From Kitasatospora sp. MAP5-34 (GTDB lineage Bacteria; Actinomycetota; Actinomycetes; Streptomycetales; Streptomycetaceae): a stretch of 64,000 nt of DNA. Below, in pieces: positions 38,523 to 49,503 of the stretch. The DNA lies in assembly GCF_029894335.1 (NCBI RefSeq), contig NZ_JARXZC010000014.1, forward strand, positions 1 to 64,000, written 5' to 3'. The notes under the pieces are model-generated. The model did no database searches. It was not told the origin of the DNA and saw nothing but the letters and a program-made list of their open reading frames with translations. The stretch's first letter is position 1, and every line of letters starts with the position of its first letter. Made by a program: the position numbers and the translations under genes.

Positions 38523-39808
38523 TGCTCACTCTCGGCACCCGCCTGAAGAACCTCGCCTTCCTGGTCATCGCGGTCCTGGTCCTCGGGTACCTCGGCATCC
38601 GCTATGCCGACCTCGGCCGCTACGTCGGACTGCGCGGCTACTACGTCGTGCGCGTCGAACTCCCTGAGGCTGGCGGGCTGTTCGAGCATGCCAACGTCAC
38701 CTACCGGGGTGTCTCGGTCGGCCGGGTCGGGCCGATCAGGCTCACCGGGCAGGGTGTCGAGGCCGAGCTGCGGATCAGCGACTCCGCGCCGCGCATCCCG
38801 GCCCGGCTCAAGGCGGTGGTCGCCGACCTGTCGGCCGTCGGCGAGGAGTACCTCGACCTCCGGCCGACCACCGACGCCCCGCCCTACCTGGCGGACAGCT
38901 CGACGGTGGCGCAGCAGGACACCAGCACCCCGCCGCCGGTGACCAACCTGCTCAGCAGCGTCGACAGCCTGGCCGGGTCGGTGCCGCTGCAGTCGCTGCG
39001 TACCGTCGTGGACGAGTTCGGCAAGGCGTTCGCCGGGCAGAGCGCCAATCTGCAGTCGCTGCTGGACAACAGCGGCCGCTTCCTGGGTGCGGCGGACCAG
39101 GCGCTGCCCGGCAACACCACCCTGATGGTCGATGGGCAGACGGTACTGCGCACCCAGATCGACGAGGGCGACGCCCTGAACTCCTTCGCCACCAGCGCGA
39201 ACCAGCTGGCCGGCCAGCTCAACGCCTCCGACGCCGACCTGCGGCGGATCATCGCGACGGCGCCGGAGGCGGCCGGCCAGGTCAGCGCGCTGCTGCGGGA
39301 TCTCGACCCGAGCCTGAGTGTGGTGCTCGCCAACCTGCTCACCACGTCCGAGGTGGCCGTCACCCGGCAGCACGGAATCCAGGAACTCCTGGTCCGGCTC
39401 CCCGCGTTGGCCGCCGCCGGCTTGACCGCCGTGGACGGCCAGGGTGCCCATCTGGGCATGGCGGTGACCTTCTTCTCCCCGCTGCCCTGCACCTCCGGCT
39501 ACGGCGGAACGACGTACCGCAACGGGCTCGACACCGGCCCGGCCCCAGCGTTCAACACCGCCGCCCGCTGTACGTCCGCCCCGGGCACGGGAGTTGACGT
39601 ACGCGGCTCCGCCAACGCGCCGAACGGCGGAGTGCCGATCCCCGCGCAGCCGGGCTCACTGCTGCCCGCCGCACCGCCACAGCCCACCGGCACCGAGCGC
39701 TCGTCCGCCACGACCCCGCTGCCCGGCGCGCTCGCGCTGCCCGCCCTCCCGGCGGACGGCCCGACGGACCTGAAGGGCCTGCTCGGACTGGAGGAGGCGG
39801 CCCGATGA
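38522..39808 (+). CDS. mceF: Mce family protein MceF
   Basis: 428 residues. Membrane anchor (LAFLVIAVLVLGYLGI, about 12-27), Mce domain (LFEHANVTYRGVSVGRVGPIRL), helical tube region to about 300, then a Cys-containing and Pro/Ala-rich tail. Last of the six Mce subunits. The start shares one base with the mceE stop and its stop overlaps the first accessory gene. Confidence 0.94.
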   Translation: MLTLGTRLKNLAFLVIAVLVLGYLGIRYADLGRYVGLRGYYVVRVELPEAGGLFEHANVTYRGVSVGRVGPIRLTGQGVEAELRISDSAPRIPARLKAVVADLSAVGEEYLDLRPTTDAPPYLADSSTVAQQDTSTPPPVTNLLSSVDSLAGSVPLQSLRTVVDEFGKAFAGQSANLQSLLDNSGRFLGAADQALPGNTTLMVDGQTVLRTQIDEGDALNSFATSANQLAGQLNASDADLRRIIATAPEAAGQVSALLRDLDPSLSVVLANLLTTSEVAVTRQHGIQELLVRLPALAAAGLTAVDGQGAHLGMAVTFFSPLPCTSGYGGTTYRNGLDTGPAPAFNTAARCTSAPGTGVDVRGSANAPNGGVPIPAQPGSLLPAAPPQPTGTERSSATTPLPGALALPALPADGPTDLKGLLGLEEAAR

Positions 39809-40308
39809 CAGTCCGACGGATCACCGGCTGGGTGGCGGCGCTGGTCGCGGTGGCGTACTTCGCGCTCTCCGCCGGGTGGTACGCGCAGACGCGCTCCGAC
39901 GACTCGCTCGCGTACGCCAAGGCCCGGGACACCGTGCTGGCCACCGCACGGGAGGAGTTGGCAAGGCTGAACACCGTCGACGCGTCGAGCGTGGACGAGG
40001 GGCTGCGGCAGTGGTTGGACGCGACGACCGGACCGCTGCGCGATCAGTTGCAGCGTACCGGCGCGGCCGACGGCGCCACGCTCAGCCAGGCCGGCACCTC
40101 GGCCCGTGGCACCGTGACCGATGCCGCCGTCACCGAGCTGGACACCCGGGCCGGGACAGCCCGGTTGATCGCCACCGTGCAGGTGACGGTCAGCCGGGGC
40201 ACGGCGGCCCCCAGCACCGACCGCAAGCGCTTCGAGGCGGCGCTCGCCCGTACGCCCGGCGGCTGGAAGGTCACGGCACTCACCGCCGTGCCCGTCGGCG
40301 CGAGCTGA
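39805..40308 (+). CDS. Mce-associated membrane protein, type A copy 1
   Basis: 167 residues: one membrane segment near the N-terminus (about 6-25), then a small extracytoplasmic NTF2-like domain. The opening RSDDSLAYAKARDTVLATA matches the corresponding part of the protein at 40937 (HDDSAAYARARDQVLAAG). Such accessory proteins stabilise Mce complexes in mycobacteria. ATGA overlap with mceF. With the next gene it forms the first A-B pair. Confidence 0.85.
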   Translation: MTVRRITGWVAALVAVAYFALSAGWYAQTRSDDSLAYAKARDTVLATAREELARLNTVDASSVDEGLRQWLDATTGPLRDQLQRTGAADGATLSQAGTSARGTVTDAAVTELDTRAGTARLIATVQVTVSRGTAAPSTDRKRFEAALARTPGGWKVTALTAVPVGAS

Positions 40309-40361
40309 CGCGTGGACCGAGCGGATCTCGCCGACCGAGCTGATCGAAAGGACACCGGCGC

Positions 40362-40925
40362 GTGAGCACAGTGGAAGAGACCGAGGTCGCCGCTGCGATC
40401 CTGCCCGACGTCGAGGGCGGTACGGCGAGGTCGCGGCGGCGCTGGGCCGTCCCGGCGGCCCTCGCCGCCCTGCTGCTCGCGGGCAGTGGATTCCGCTACC
40501 TCGGCGCCCAGTTGCGGGACCCGGCTGCCATGGCGAACCGGGCCCTGGTCGACACCCGGGCGACCACCGAGGTGACCGGCGACGTCAGCAGCGCGCTCGG
40601 CAAGGTCTTCTCGTACTCGCCGTCCGACACCACCGCGACCGCGCAGGCGGCGGCGGAGCTGCTCGACGGTACGGCGGCGGCTCAGTACCAGGCGCTGTTC
40701 GGGCAGTTGCAGCAGCGGGTGGCGGAGCAGAAGTTGACGCTCAGCTCACGGGTGGTGCGGGCCGGGGTGGTGGAACTCACGGTGGACCGGGCGCAGTTGC
40801 TGGTCTTCCTGGACCAGACCGCCCAGCGCGAGGGCCAGGCGGCCACCACGGCCGCCGCCCAGCTGTCGGTGACCGCGCAGCTGCGGGGCGGTCACTGGCG
40901 GATCACCGATCTCAAGGCCCGGTAG
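40362..40925 (+). CDS. Mce-associated membrane protein, type B copy 1
   Basis: 187 residues: cytoplasmic leader of about 28, one membrane segment (AVPAALAALLLAGSGF), and an extracytoplasmic domain with ALVDTRATTEVTGDVSSALGKVFSYSPSDT and QQRVAEQKLTLSSRVVRAGVVEL. The protein at 41544 has the same layout and matching phrases (SEVKGTLSQAVNTLFSYNYADT; QQKLVLTTTVTDSGVEL). GTG start 53 bp after type A copy 1. Confidence 0.82.
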   Translation: MSTVEETEVAAAILPDVEGGTARSRRRWAVPAALAALLLAGSGFRYLGAQLRDPAAMANRALVDTRATTEVTGDVSSALGKVFSYSPSDTTATAQAAAELLDGTAAAQYQALFGQLQQRVAEQKLTLSSRVVRAGVVELTVDRAQLLVFLDQTAQREGQAATTAAAQLSVTAQLRGGHWRITDLKAR

Positions 40926-40936
40926 GGGAGCGGACG

Positions 40937-41512
40937 ATGGCAGTACGGAGATTGCAGGTGCCGAAGAACCGGTGGGCGGCGGTCACGGTCGGGCTGGTCG
41001 TGCTCGCGGCGGTGTTCGCGGTGTGGTCCGGCTGGTCCTGGTACCGGGCGGCGCACGACGACTCCGCCGCCTACGCGCGGGCCCGGGACCAGGTGCTGGC
41101 GGCGGGGGAACAGGCGGTGCAGAACATGAACACCCTCGACCACGCGGACCTCACGCACGGGCTGGACCTCTGGGAGGCGTCCACCACGGGTGATCTGCAC
41201 ACCCAACTGGTACAGGGGCGCGCGGACTTCGAGAAGCAGGTGCAGCAGGCGCAGACCGTCACCACCGCGCGGGTGCTGTCCGGCGCGGTGACCGAGTTGG
41301 ACGACCGGGCCGGCCGGGCCAGTGTCATGATCGCGCTGCGGATCTCGGTGCAGGCGCCGCAGAGCGCGCCCGCCGCGAAGGAGAGCCGGATGCTCGGCGA
41401 GCTGACCCGCACCCCCGACGGCTGGAAGCTGAGCGCCCTCGGCCAGGCGCCGATGGGCGACAGTGCCGCCGTCTCCCCCCAGCCGTCCGCTCAGCCGTCC
41501 GCCGGCCAGTAG
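40937..41512 (+). CDS. Mce-associated membrane protein, type A copy 2
   Basis: 191 residues, paralogue of the protein at 39805. One membrane segment (about 15-35), then HDDSAAYARARDQVLAAGEQAV and the domain ending TPDGWKLSALGQAPMGD, compared with TPGGWKVTALTAVPVGA in copy 1. ATG start with GGGGAG upstream, 11 bp after type B copy 1. Confidence 0.83.
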   Translation: MAVRRLQVPKNRWAAVTVGLVVLAAVFAVWSGWSWYRAAHDDSAAYARARDQVLAAGEQAVQNMNTLDHADLTHGLDLWEASTTGDLHTQLVQGRADFEKQVQQAQTVTTARVLSGAVTELDDRAGRASVMIALRISVQAPQSAPAAKESRMLGELTRTPDGWKLSALGQAPMGDSAAVSPQPSAQPSAGQ

Positions 41513-41543
41513 TCGTACGCCGTACCCGAGAGGAGCGCCGCAG

Positions 41544-42206
41544 ATGTCGTCGACCACCACGCGCTATCTGATCAACCGTCAGCGACGGCTGGCGGCGACG
41601 GCCCGGCCCGCCGCTGCCGGTCCGGTCGAAGTCCCCGCTGTGGTAGCAGAGTTGGAGAAGTCGACCGAGCCGCCTGCCAGGCGGTGGCGGTGGCGTCGGC
41701 CCGCCGTGCTGGCCTTGGCCGCCGTCCTGCTGGCGGGTTTCGGCGCCGGGGCCGCCGCGCGGATGGCGGCCCTGCGGGCCGACCCGGCCGCCCGCAACCT
41801 GGCGCTCACCGACCCCGTCCGCACCAGTGAGGTGAAGGGGACGCTCTCGCAGGCCGTCAACACGCTCTTCTCCTACAACTACGCCGACACCGCGAGGACC
41901 GACACGGCGGCGAAGACCCTGCTGGTCGGCAACGCCGTGCAGCAGTACGCGACGATGCTCGCCGAGGTGCGAAAGCAGGCGCCGCAGCAGAAGCTCGTCC
42001 TCACCACCACGGTCACCGACAGCGGCGTGGAGCTGATCGACGGGGACCGGGCCCGGCTGCTGGTCTTCGCCGACCAGCGCAACACCAGCACCGCCGACTC
42101 CGCGAAGCCCGCCCGGACCAGCTACGCCGCCGCGATGTTCGCGGTGGACGCGGTCCGCCAGGGCGGCGGCTGGCGGATCGCGAACATCGACACCTTCAAC
42201 CAGTGA
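41544..42206 (+). CDS. Mce-associated membrane protein, type B copy 2
   Basis: 220 residues, paralogue of the protein at 40362 with a longer basic leader (about 60 residues) before the membrane segment (PAVLALAAVLLAGFGAGAAA). The ATG at 41544 is chosen because GAGAGGAG lies just upstream and earlier starts fall inside the previous gene. Last gene of the operon; a perfect 32-bp palindrome follows 28 bp later. Confidence 0.83.
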   Translation: MSSTTTRYLINRQRRLAATARPAAAGPVEVPAVVAELEKSTEPPARRWRWRRPAVLALAAVLLAGFGAGAAARMAALRADPAARNLALTDPVRTSEVKGTLSQAVNTLFSYNYADTARTDTAAKTLLVGNAVQQYATMLAEVRKQAPQQKLVLTTTVTDSGVELIDGDRARLLVFADQRNTSTADSAKPARTSYAAAMFAVDAVRQGGGWRIANIDTFNQ

Positions 42207-42234
42207 GCCGGCGGTGACTCGGGCCGGCATGCCG

Positions 42235-42266
42235 GTGGGGCGGGGAGCTCGAGCTCCCCGCCCCAC
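42235..42266. terminator. Bidirectional terminator at the end of the mce operon
   Basis: Perfect 16-bp arms with no loop bases (GTGGGGCGGGGAGCTC and its complement). It lies between the last mce-associated gene (+, ends 42206) and the convergent gene ending at 42282, so it can stop both transcripts. Confidence 0.9.
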
Positions 42267-42281
42267 TTCAGAACTCGGCTG

Positions 42282-43082
42282 TCAGAACTCGGAGTTCGCG
42301 ACCCAGAGCGCGAGCAGCTCCTCGTCCCCGGCGCGGTCGAGGGCGTCGGCACTGCCGTCCAGGCGGCCGTAGACGAACAGCAGCAGGTCGGCCGCCGTTC
42401 CCCGGACGGTCGCGTCCGCGACGGTACCCGTGTCGTCCTGGTCGAGCCCGAAGCCGTCCGGCCGCAGGCGGACCAGCCAGTCGCCGGCGGCGTCGGTGCA
42501 GGTGAACCGGATCGTCCGGTCCTCGCCGCGCAGGTTGGCCACCTTGGGCGCGAACGGCGTGGCGAACGGCAGGTTGACCAGGAACTCGTCCACGCCGTCG
42601 GCCGCGAGTGCGGGGTCGATCGCGGGGGTCAGCCCGAGGGCCAGCTCCGCGTCGATCCGGTGCACCAGGGTTTCGAACAGCATCCGGCGGATCCAGAACC
42701 GGACGTGCTGGTCGGCTCCCCACGCCCACATCGGGGCGCCCGGCTCGAGGGTGGTGAACGCGTCCGCCGCCTCGGCCGCGCTCGCGGCCAGCCACTCCGG
42801 GTAGCCGTCCTGCTTCTCCGGCAGGTTCAGCTCGACGTCCCGGCTGGTCGGACGCTCCTGGACGCGCTGACGCAGCAGCACCGAGAACCAGCGCTGCACG
42901 CTGCCGGTGTGCTTGACCAGGTCGGCCAAGGTCCAGCCCGGGCAGCTGGGCACCGGGGTCGCGAGGTCGGCGCCGCCGACCAGGGCGACGAGCCCGGCGG
43001 CCTCAGCCGCGACGGCCGGGCGGTGGTCGGTCGAGTGGTGGTCGACCGGAGCGCCGTGGCGGTACTGGTCCGAGGTGTTCAT
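42282..43082 (-). CDS. Maleylpyruvate isomerase family, mycothiol-dependent enzyme type
   Basis: 266 residues with the DinB-like four-helix N-terminal domain (TPVPSCPGWTLADLVKHTGSVQRWFSVLL, His in the metal-site helix; FETLVHRIDAELALG supplies the second and third ligands HxxxD) and an SCP2-like C-terminal domain (RLDGSADALDRAGDEELLALW). Actinomycete members use mycothiol as thiol cofactor. ATG at 43082, with AGGAG about 13 bases upstream. Substrate unknown. Confidence 0.85.
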   Translation of the reverse strand: MNTSDQYRHGAPVDHHSTDHRPAVAAEAAGLVALVGGADLATPVPSCPGWTLADLVKHTGSVQRWFSVLLRQRVQERPTSRDVELNLPEKQDGYPEWLAASAAEAADAFTTLEPGAPMWAWGADQHVRFWIRRMLFETLVHRIDAELALGLTPAIDPALAADGVDEFLVNLPFATPFAPKVANLRGEDRTIRFTCTDAAGDWLVRLRPDGFGLDQDDTGTVADATVRGTAADLLLFVYGRLDGSADALDRAGDEELLALWVANSEF

Positions 43083-43155
43083 GTGGTGATGTGCCTCTCC
43101 TGGCGGTCCGGCCTCATGGCCGGCGCTCCCATGGGACTGTCTGGCGGTAACTCTC

Positions 43156-45153
43156 TCAGCCGATCGGCTTGTCGAGAACGGCCTTGGCGTGGCTGAAGGT
43201 GTCGATCGAGTACTCGCCGTGGTAGCGGCCCATCCCGCTCTCACCGACACCGCCGAACGGCAGCTCCGGCATCGCAAGGTGGGAGACCGGCAGGCCGAAC
43301 GCGAGCGCGCCGGAGGAGGTCTCCTCCGTCAGCCGCCGCTTCGTCAGCTCCGACTCCGTGAAGGCGTACAGGGCGAGCGGCTTGTCGCGGTCGTTGATGA
43401 AGGCGATCGCCGCGTCCAGGTCGGGCACCGAGATGATCGGCAGCACCGGGCCGAAGATCTCGGCCTGCATCACCGGGGCGTCGGGAGAGACGTCGGCGAG
43501 CACGGTGGGTGCGAGGTAGCGGCCGGCGCGGTCGTGGGTGCCGCCGGTGACGATCCGGCCGTCGCCGAGCAGGGCGGTGAGCCGGTCGTGGTGGCGCTCG
43601 TTGACGATCCGGCCGTACGCGGGGTCGGCCGACGGGTCGTCCCCGTACAGCGCCTGGACGGCGGTGGCCAGATGCTCCTCGAGCGCGGCGGCGGTGTCGC
43701 CGATGGCGAGGATGTAGTCGGGGGCGACGCAGATCTGTCCCGCGTTGCCGAACTTGCCCCGGGCGATCCGCTGGGCGGTCGCCGCCAGGTCCACGCCTGG
43801 CTCGACCAGCGCGGGGCTCTTGCCGCCGAGCTCCAGCGTGACGGGGGTGAGGTGCTTCACGGCGGCCGTCATGACGATCCGGCCGACCGCGCCGTTGCCG
43901 GTGTAGAAGATGTGGTCGAAGCGCTGCGCCAGCAGTTCGGTGGTCTCCGGGACCCCGCCCTCGACGACCGCGACTGCCTCCCGGTCCAGGTAGCGCGGCA
44001 GCAGCCGGGCGATCGCCGCCGAGGTGGCCGGGGTCACCTCACTGGGCTTGACCACGGCGGTGTTACCGGCCGCCAGCGCGCCCAGCAGCGGGACGAGGGC
44101 GAGCTGCAGCGGGTAGTTCCACGGCGCGATGACCAGCACGACGCCGAGCGGGTCACGGACCACGTGGGCCTCGGCGGGCAGGAAGAAGTCGGGCACGGCG
44201 GCCGGCTTCGGGCTCAGCCACTCCGCCAGGTGCGCGACGGTGTGGTCCAGCTCGTTCAGCGTGAAGCCGATCTCGCCCCGGTACGCCTCCTTCGGGCTCT
44301 TGCCCAGGTCGGCCTGGAGGGCCTGCTGGAACGCCTCGGTCTGCTCGGTGAGCATCGAGCGCAGCGCGGCGAGCTGGCGCAGCCGCCAGTCGAGCGGCTT
44401 GGTGACGCCGGAGTCGAAGGTCGCGCGGACCCGGGCCACCACGGTGGCGGGGTCGGTGGCGACGGCGGCGACCAGTGCGTGGGCCAGGCCGGCCGAGGAG
44501 CCCGGGTTCTGGCCGGTGTACAGGTTGCGGTCGGTCACCGTGTGCGGGGTGAAGGGGGCGGCCTCGACGAAGTCGGCGCCGAGCTCGACCAGCCGGTCCT
44601 GGACCAGCCACTTCGCCTTGGCGGCGAGGCCGACGGCCTGCTCTTCGGCGTTGGTGAACGCCGTCATCCGGTACCCGGTGAACGGCCAGCTGCCGTCCTC
44701 GCGGCGGGCGGCCAGCAGCGCGGCGGGGGCGTGGCAGACCACGCCGAGCGGCTTGCCCGAGTCGAGGGTGCGGGTGAGGATCCGGCCGGAGGTCTCGTTG
44801 ACCGCGAGGTCCTCCATCGGGCCGTGGCCGCCGGGGTAGAAGACCAGGTCGTAGGCGTCGGGGTCGACCTCCTCCAGCTTGGCGGGGCTGTCGAGCCCGT
44901 TGCGGATCGAGTCGAGGTACGCGCCGACGGCGGCCGCGCGCTCCTCGCCGCCGTTGACCGCCGGGCTCAGGCTGCCGTGGTCGACGGGGGCGGGGACACC
45001 GCCGGGGCTGGCGATGGTGACCTGGTAACCGGCCTCGGTGAAGATCCGGTGCGGCTCGGCGAGCTCCTCGGCCCAGTAGCCGGTGGGGTGCTGGGTGCCG
45101 TCGGCGAGGGTCCAGGTGCTGGAGCCGGTGACTACGAAAAGTGCGGAGGTCAT
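43156..45153 (-). CDS. Fusion: DJ-1/PfpI (Hsp31-like) domain + aldehyde dehydrogenase
   Basis: A single 665-residue chain. Residues 1-230 are a DJ-1/PfpI domain of the Hsp31/glyoxalase III type: E30 in GYWAEELAEP and the nucleophile elbow LGVVCHAPAALL with C140-H141, plus YPGGHGPMEDL. Residues about 233-665 are a class 3-type aldehyde dehydrogenase: APWNYPLQL, KPSEVTPAT, general base E441 in LELGGKSP, nucleophile C475 in GNAGQICVAPDY, and a C-terminal PFGGVGESGMGRYHG. Both active sites look intact. It lies 10 bp downstream of an MFS exporter gene in the same transcript, divergent from a MarR gene. Likely role: aldehyde or 2-oxoaldehyde detoxification. Confidence 0.92.
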   Translation of the reverse strand: MTSALFVVTGSSTWTLADGTQHPTGYWAEELAEPHRIFTEAGYQVTIASPGGVPAPVDHGSLSPAVNGGEERAAAVGAYLDSIRNGLDSPAKLEEVDPDAYDLVFYPGGHGPMEDLAVNETSGRILTRTLDSGKPLGVVCHAPAALLAARREDGSWPFTGYRMTAFTNAEEQAVGLAAKAKWLVQDRLVELGADFVEAAPFTPHTVTDRNLYTGQNPGSSAGLAHALVAAVATDPATVVARVRATFDSGVTKPLDWRLRQLAALRSMLTEQTEAFQQALQADLGKSPKEAYRGEIGFTLNELDHTVAHLAEWLSPKPAAVPDFFLPAEAHVVRDPLGVVLVIAPWNYPLQLALVPLLGALAAGNTAVVKPSEVTPATSAAIARLLPRYLDREAVAVVEGGVPETTELLAQRFDHIFYTGNGAVGRIVMTAAVKHLTPVTLELGGKSPALVEPGVDLAATAQRIARGKFGNAGQICVAPDYILAIGDTAAALEEHLATAVQALYGDDPSADPAYGRIVNERHHDRLTALLGDGRIVTGGTHDRAGRYLAPTVLADVSPDAPVMQAEIFGPVLPIISVPDLDAAIAFINDRDKPLALYAFTESELTKRRLTEETSSGALAFGLPVSHLAMPELPFGGVGESGMGRYHGEYSIDTFSHAKAVLDKPIG

Positions 45154-45163
45154 GGTTTGCTCC

Positions 45164-46648
45164 TCAGATCTTGGCGGGGACGGGCTCGGCGGGCAGGCCG
45201 GAGGCCACCGGGACGGACGGTGCGAGCGGGCGGTGGTGCCGGCTCAGCCCCACCAGGGAAACGAGGACCGCGAGCAGCAGAGCTCCCGCCGCGATGACAA
45301 AGCTCAGCGTGAACTGGCTCTCGGCGGGCAGCGCCACGCCGAACTTGGCGTACGTGATGGTCTTGGAGGCGAGCAGCGAGGTGACCACCGCGCTGGCGAT
45401 CGAGCTGCCGACCGAGCGGGAGATCGAGTTGATGCCGTTGGCGATGCCGGTCTGCTCCAGCGGCACGCTCGCCGCGATCAGGGCGGGCATGGCGGCGTAG
45501 CCGAAGGCGATCGCGATGCCGGTGAGCATCCCGGCGATGATCACGGAGATGCTCGCGCCGTGTCCCCAGGCCAGCCAGGCGAAGCCGGCGACGCCGACCA
45601 GGGCGCCCGCCGTGAGGGTGAACCGGGCGCCGATCCGGCGGACCAGGATGCCGGCGGCCGGGGCGGCGACCAGTGCGATCAGCGCACTGGGCAGCAGGTA
45701 CTCGACGGAGGCGCGCAGTACGGAGGCGGTGAAGCCGTAGCCGGTGAGCCGCTGCGGCATCTGGACCAGGTAGGAGATGCCGATGAACTGGGCGAAGGCG
45801 GCGAAGCCGAAGAACAGCCCGGCCAGGTTGGTGAAGAGCACCTGGCGGTGGACGAACATCCGCATGTCCACCAGCGGGTTCGGGACGCGCAGCTCGACCA
45901 GCACCCAGACGGCGGCCATCACGGCGGCGCCGGCCAGGCAGCCCAGCGTACGGCCGGAGGACCAGCCCCACTCGTGACCCTGCGAGATGCCGAGCAGCAG
46001 CAGCACCAGGAAGACGGCGAGGGTGAGCGCGCCGAGGATGTCGATCCGGCCACCGGTCGGCGAGCCGCCGTGCGGGACGACGTACGCGACGGCCGCCAGG
46101 GCGAGCACGGTCAGCGCGGTGGAGAACCAGAAGACCAGGTGGTAGTTCGGGTGGCTGCCCTGGGTGAGCAGGCCGGTGGCGACCAGCGAGAGGCCGCTGC
46201 CGAACGCGAGCGTGCCGCTGACCAGGGCCATCGCACCGTGCAGCTTCTCGTGCGGGACCTCGTCGCGGATCACCGAGAGGGCGAGCGGGAAGATCGCGGT
46301 GGCGGATCCCTGGAGGACCCGGCCGACGATGAGCAGCGCCAGCGAGGTGGTGGTCGCGGCGATCACCGAGCCGATGACCATCACCACCAGGACGGCCAGC
46401 AGGGTGCGCTTCTTCCCGAACTGGTCGCCGACCCGGCCGAGTAGCGGGGTGAAGACGGCGGCGGAGAGCAGCGCGGCGGTGGTCACCCAGCTGACGCCGG
46501 CCGAGCCGGTGTGCAGCTCCTTCTGGAGCAGGGCGAGGATCGGGACGACCTGGGTCTGCGCCATGGCCACCACCATCGCGGCCAGTCCGAGCGCGAGGAT
46601 CAGGGGTGTGCTGCTGCGTTCTCTGGCAGCGGAGGGGGTCTGGCTCAT
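45164..46648 (-). CDS. MFS transporter (DHA2-like drug:H+ antiporter)
   Basis: 494 residues with about 14 hydrophobic segments. The motif A loop GRVGDQFGKKRTLL (between TM2 and TM3) and the motif C-like GTLAFGSGLSLVATG (TM5) mark a drug or metabolite efflux antiporter. The ATG at 46648 follows AAGGA; longer readings run into the divergent promoter. It is the first gene of the operon with the DJ-1/ALDH fusion and divergent from marR, the usual regulator-target layout. Confidence 0.92.
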   Translation of the reverse strand: MSQTPSAARERSSTPLILALGLAAMVVAMAQTQVVPILALLQKELHTGSAGVSWVTTAALLSAAVFTPLLGRVGDQFGKKRTLLAVLVVMVIGSVIAATTTSLALLIVGRVLQGSATAIFPLALSVIRDEVPHEKLHGAMALVSGTLAFGSGLSLVATGLLTQGSHPNYHLVFWFSTALTVLALAAVAYVVPHGGSPTGGRIDILGALTLAVFLVLLLLGISQGHEWGWSSGRTLGCLAGAAVMAAVWVLVELRVPNPLVDMRMFVHRQVLFTNLAGLFFGFAAFAQFIGISYLVQMPQRLTGYGFTASVLRASVEYLLPSALIALVAAPAAGILVRRIGARFTLTAGALVGVAGFAWLAWGHGASISVIIAGMLTGIAIAFGYAAMPALIAASVPLEQTGIANGINSISRSVGSSIASAVVTSLLASKTITYAKFGVALPAESQFTLSFVIAAGALLLAVLVSLVGLSRHHRPLAPSVPVASGLPAEPVPAKI

Positions 46649-46695
46649 GACGGGACTACGGTCCTTCCGGGAGTTTGAAGGCTTGATGGTTGAAG

Positions 46696-46744
46696 CCTTC
46701 AAGCAATTGACTTGAAGGTAATCCTCGATAGTTAAGAATGTCAA
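46696..46744. promoter_or_regulatory. MarR/MFS divergent promoter and operator
   Basis: An exact 8-bp inverted repeat (CCTTCAAG 46696-46703, CTTGAAGG 46711-46718) with a 7-base spacer fits a MarR dimer. A - strand -35 TTGACA (complement of 46739-46744) lies about 17-18 bp before a weak TTACCT/TACCTT, placing the operator over the MFS start site. A + strand TTGACT (46707-46712) inside the same element could serve marR. This stretch is clearly AT-richer than its surroundings. Confidence 0.75.
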
Positions 46745-46767
46745 GCACTCTCGCCTACACTTGACCC

Positions 46768-47190
46768 ATGACTCCCACCGCCCCGCCCACCCCGGCCCAG
46801 CTCATGGACCAGCTCGCGCAGGCCGCCGCCGGCTACTACCGCAGCTTCGCCGCCGTGGCGGCCGAGCGCGGGCTCACCCTGATGCAGGGCAAGATGCTCA
46901 GCCTGCTCCGGCGGCCGATGCCCATGCGCACCCTTGCCGACCTGCTCGCCTGTGACGCCTCCAACGTCACCGGCATCGTCGACCGGCTGGAGGCGCGCGG
47001 GCTGGTCAGCCGCGAGACCGCCCCCGCCGACCGGCGGATCAAGAACGTGACGCTCACCGAGGAGGGGGAGGACACCGTCCGTCAGATCCGCGCTGAACTG
47101 ATGTCCAGCCTCACCGGGCTGGAAGGGCTGGACGAGGAGGAGCGGATCACCTTCCAGCGGCTGCTGGCCCGCGTCTTCCCCGCCGCCTGA
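46768..47190 (+). CDS. MarR family transcriptional regulator
   Basis: 140 residues with a winged helix: LTLMQGKMLSLLRRPMPMRTLADLLACDASNVTGIVDRLEARGLV and the wing RETAPADRRIKNVTLTEEG. Expected to bind the dyad in the 119-bp gap shared with the MFS gene and to release it on binding a phenolic, aldehyde or other small ligand. The ATG has no strong ribosome site, so the message may be leaderless or nearly so. Confidence 0.93.
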   Translation: MTPTAPPTPAQLMDQLAQAAAGYYRSFAAVAAERGLTLMQGKMLSLLRRPMPMRTLADLLACDASNVTGIVDRLEARGLVSRETAPADRRIKNVTLTEEGEDTVRQIRAELMSSLTGLEGLDEEERITFQRLLARVFPAA

Positions 47191-47244
47191 GAACCCGGCT
47201 GCCAGGGGCTGTTGCTGCCGCTGCCCGCCCGCTAGCCTCGGGCC

Positions 47245-49492
<2,248 letters not shown>

Positions 49493-49503
<11 letters not shown>

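Noticed and set aside
43083..43155. Possible operator or small gene between the mycothiol-enzyme gene and the DJ-1/ALDH fusion
   Set aside because: The 73-bp gap holds only the ribosome site and probable promoter of the former; no dyad seen.
43189..45297. A 702-codon + strand frame opposite the DJ-1/ALDH fusion
   Set aside because: Shadow of the - strand gene: low-complexity Gly/Val/Arg composition, no motif, no ribosome site.
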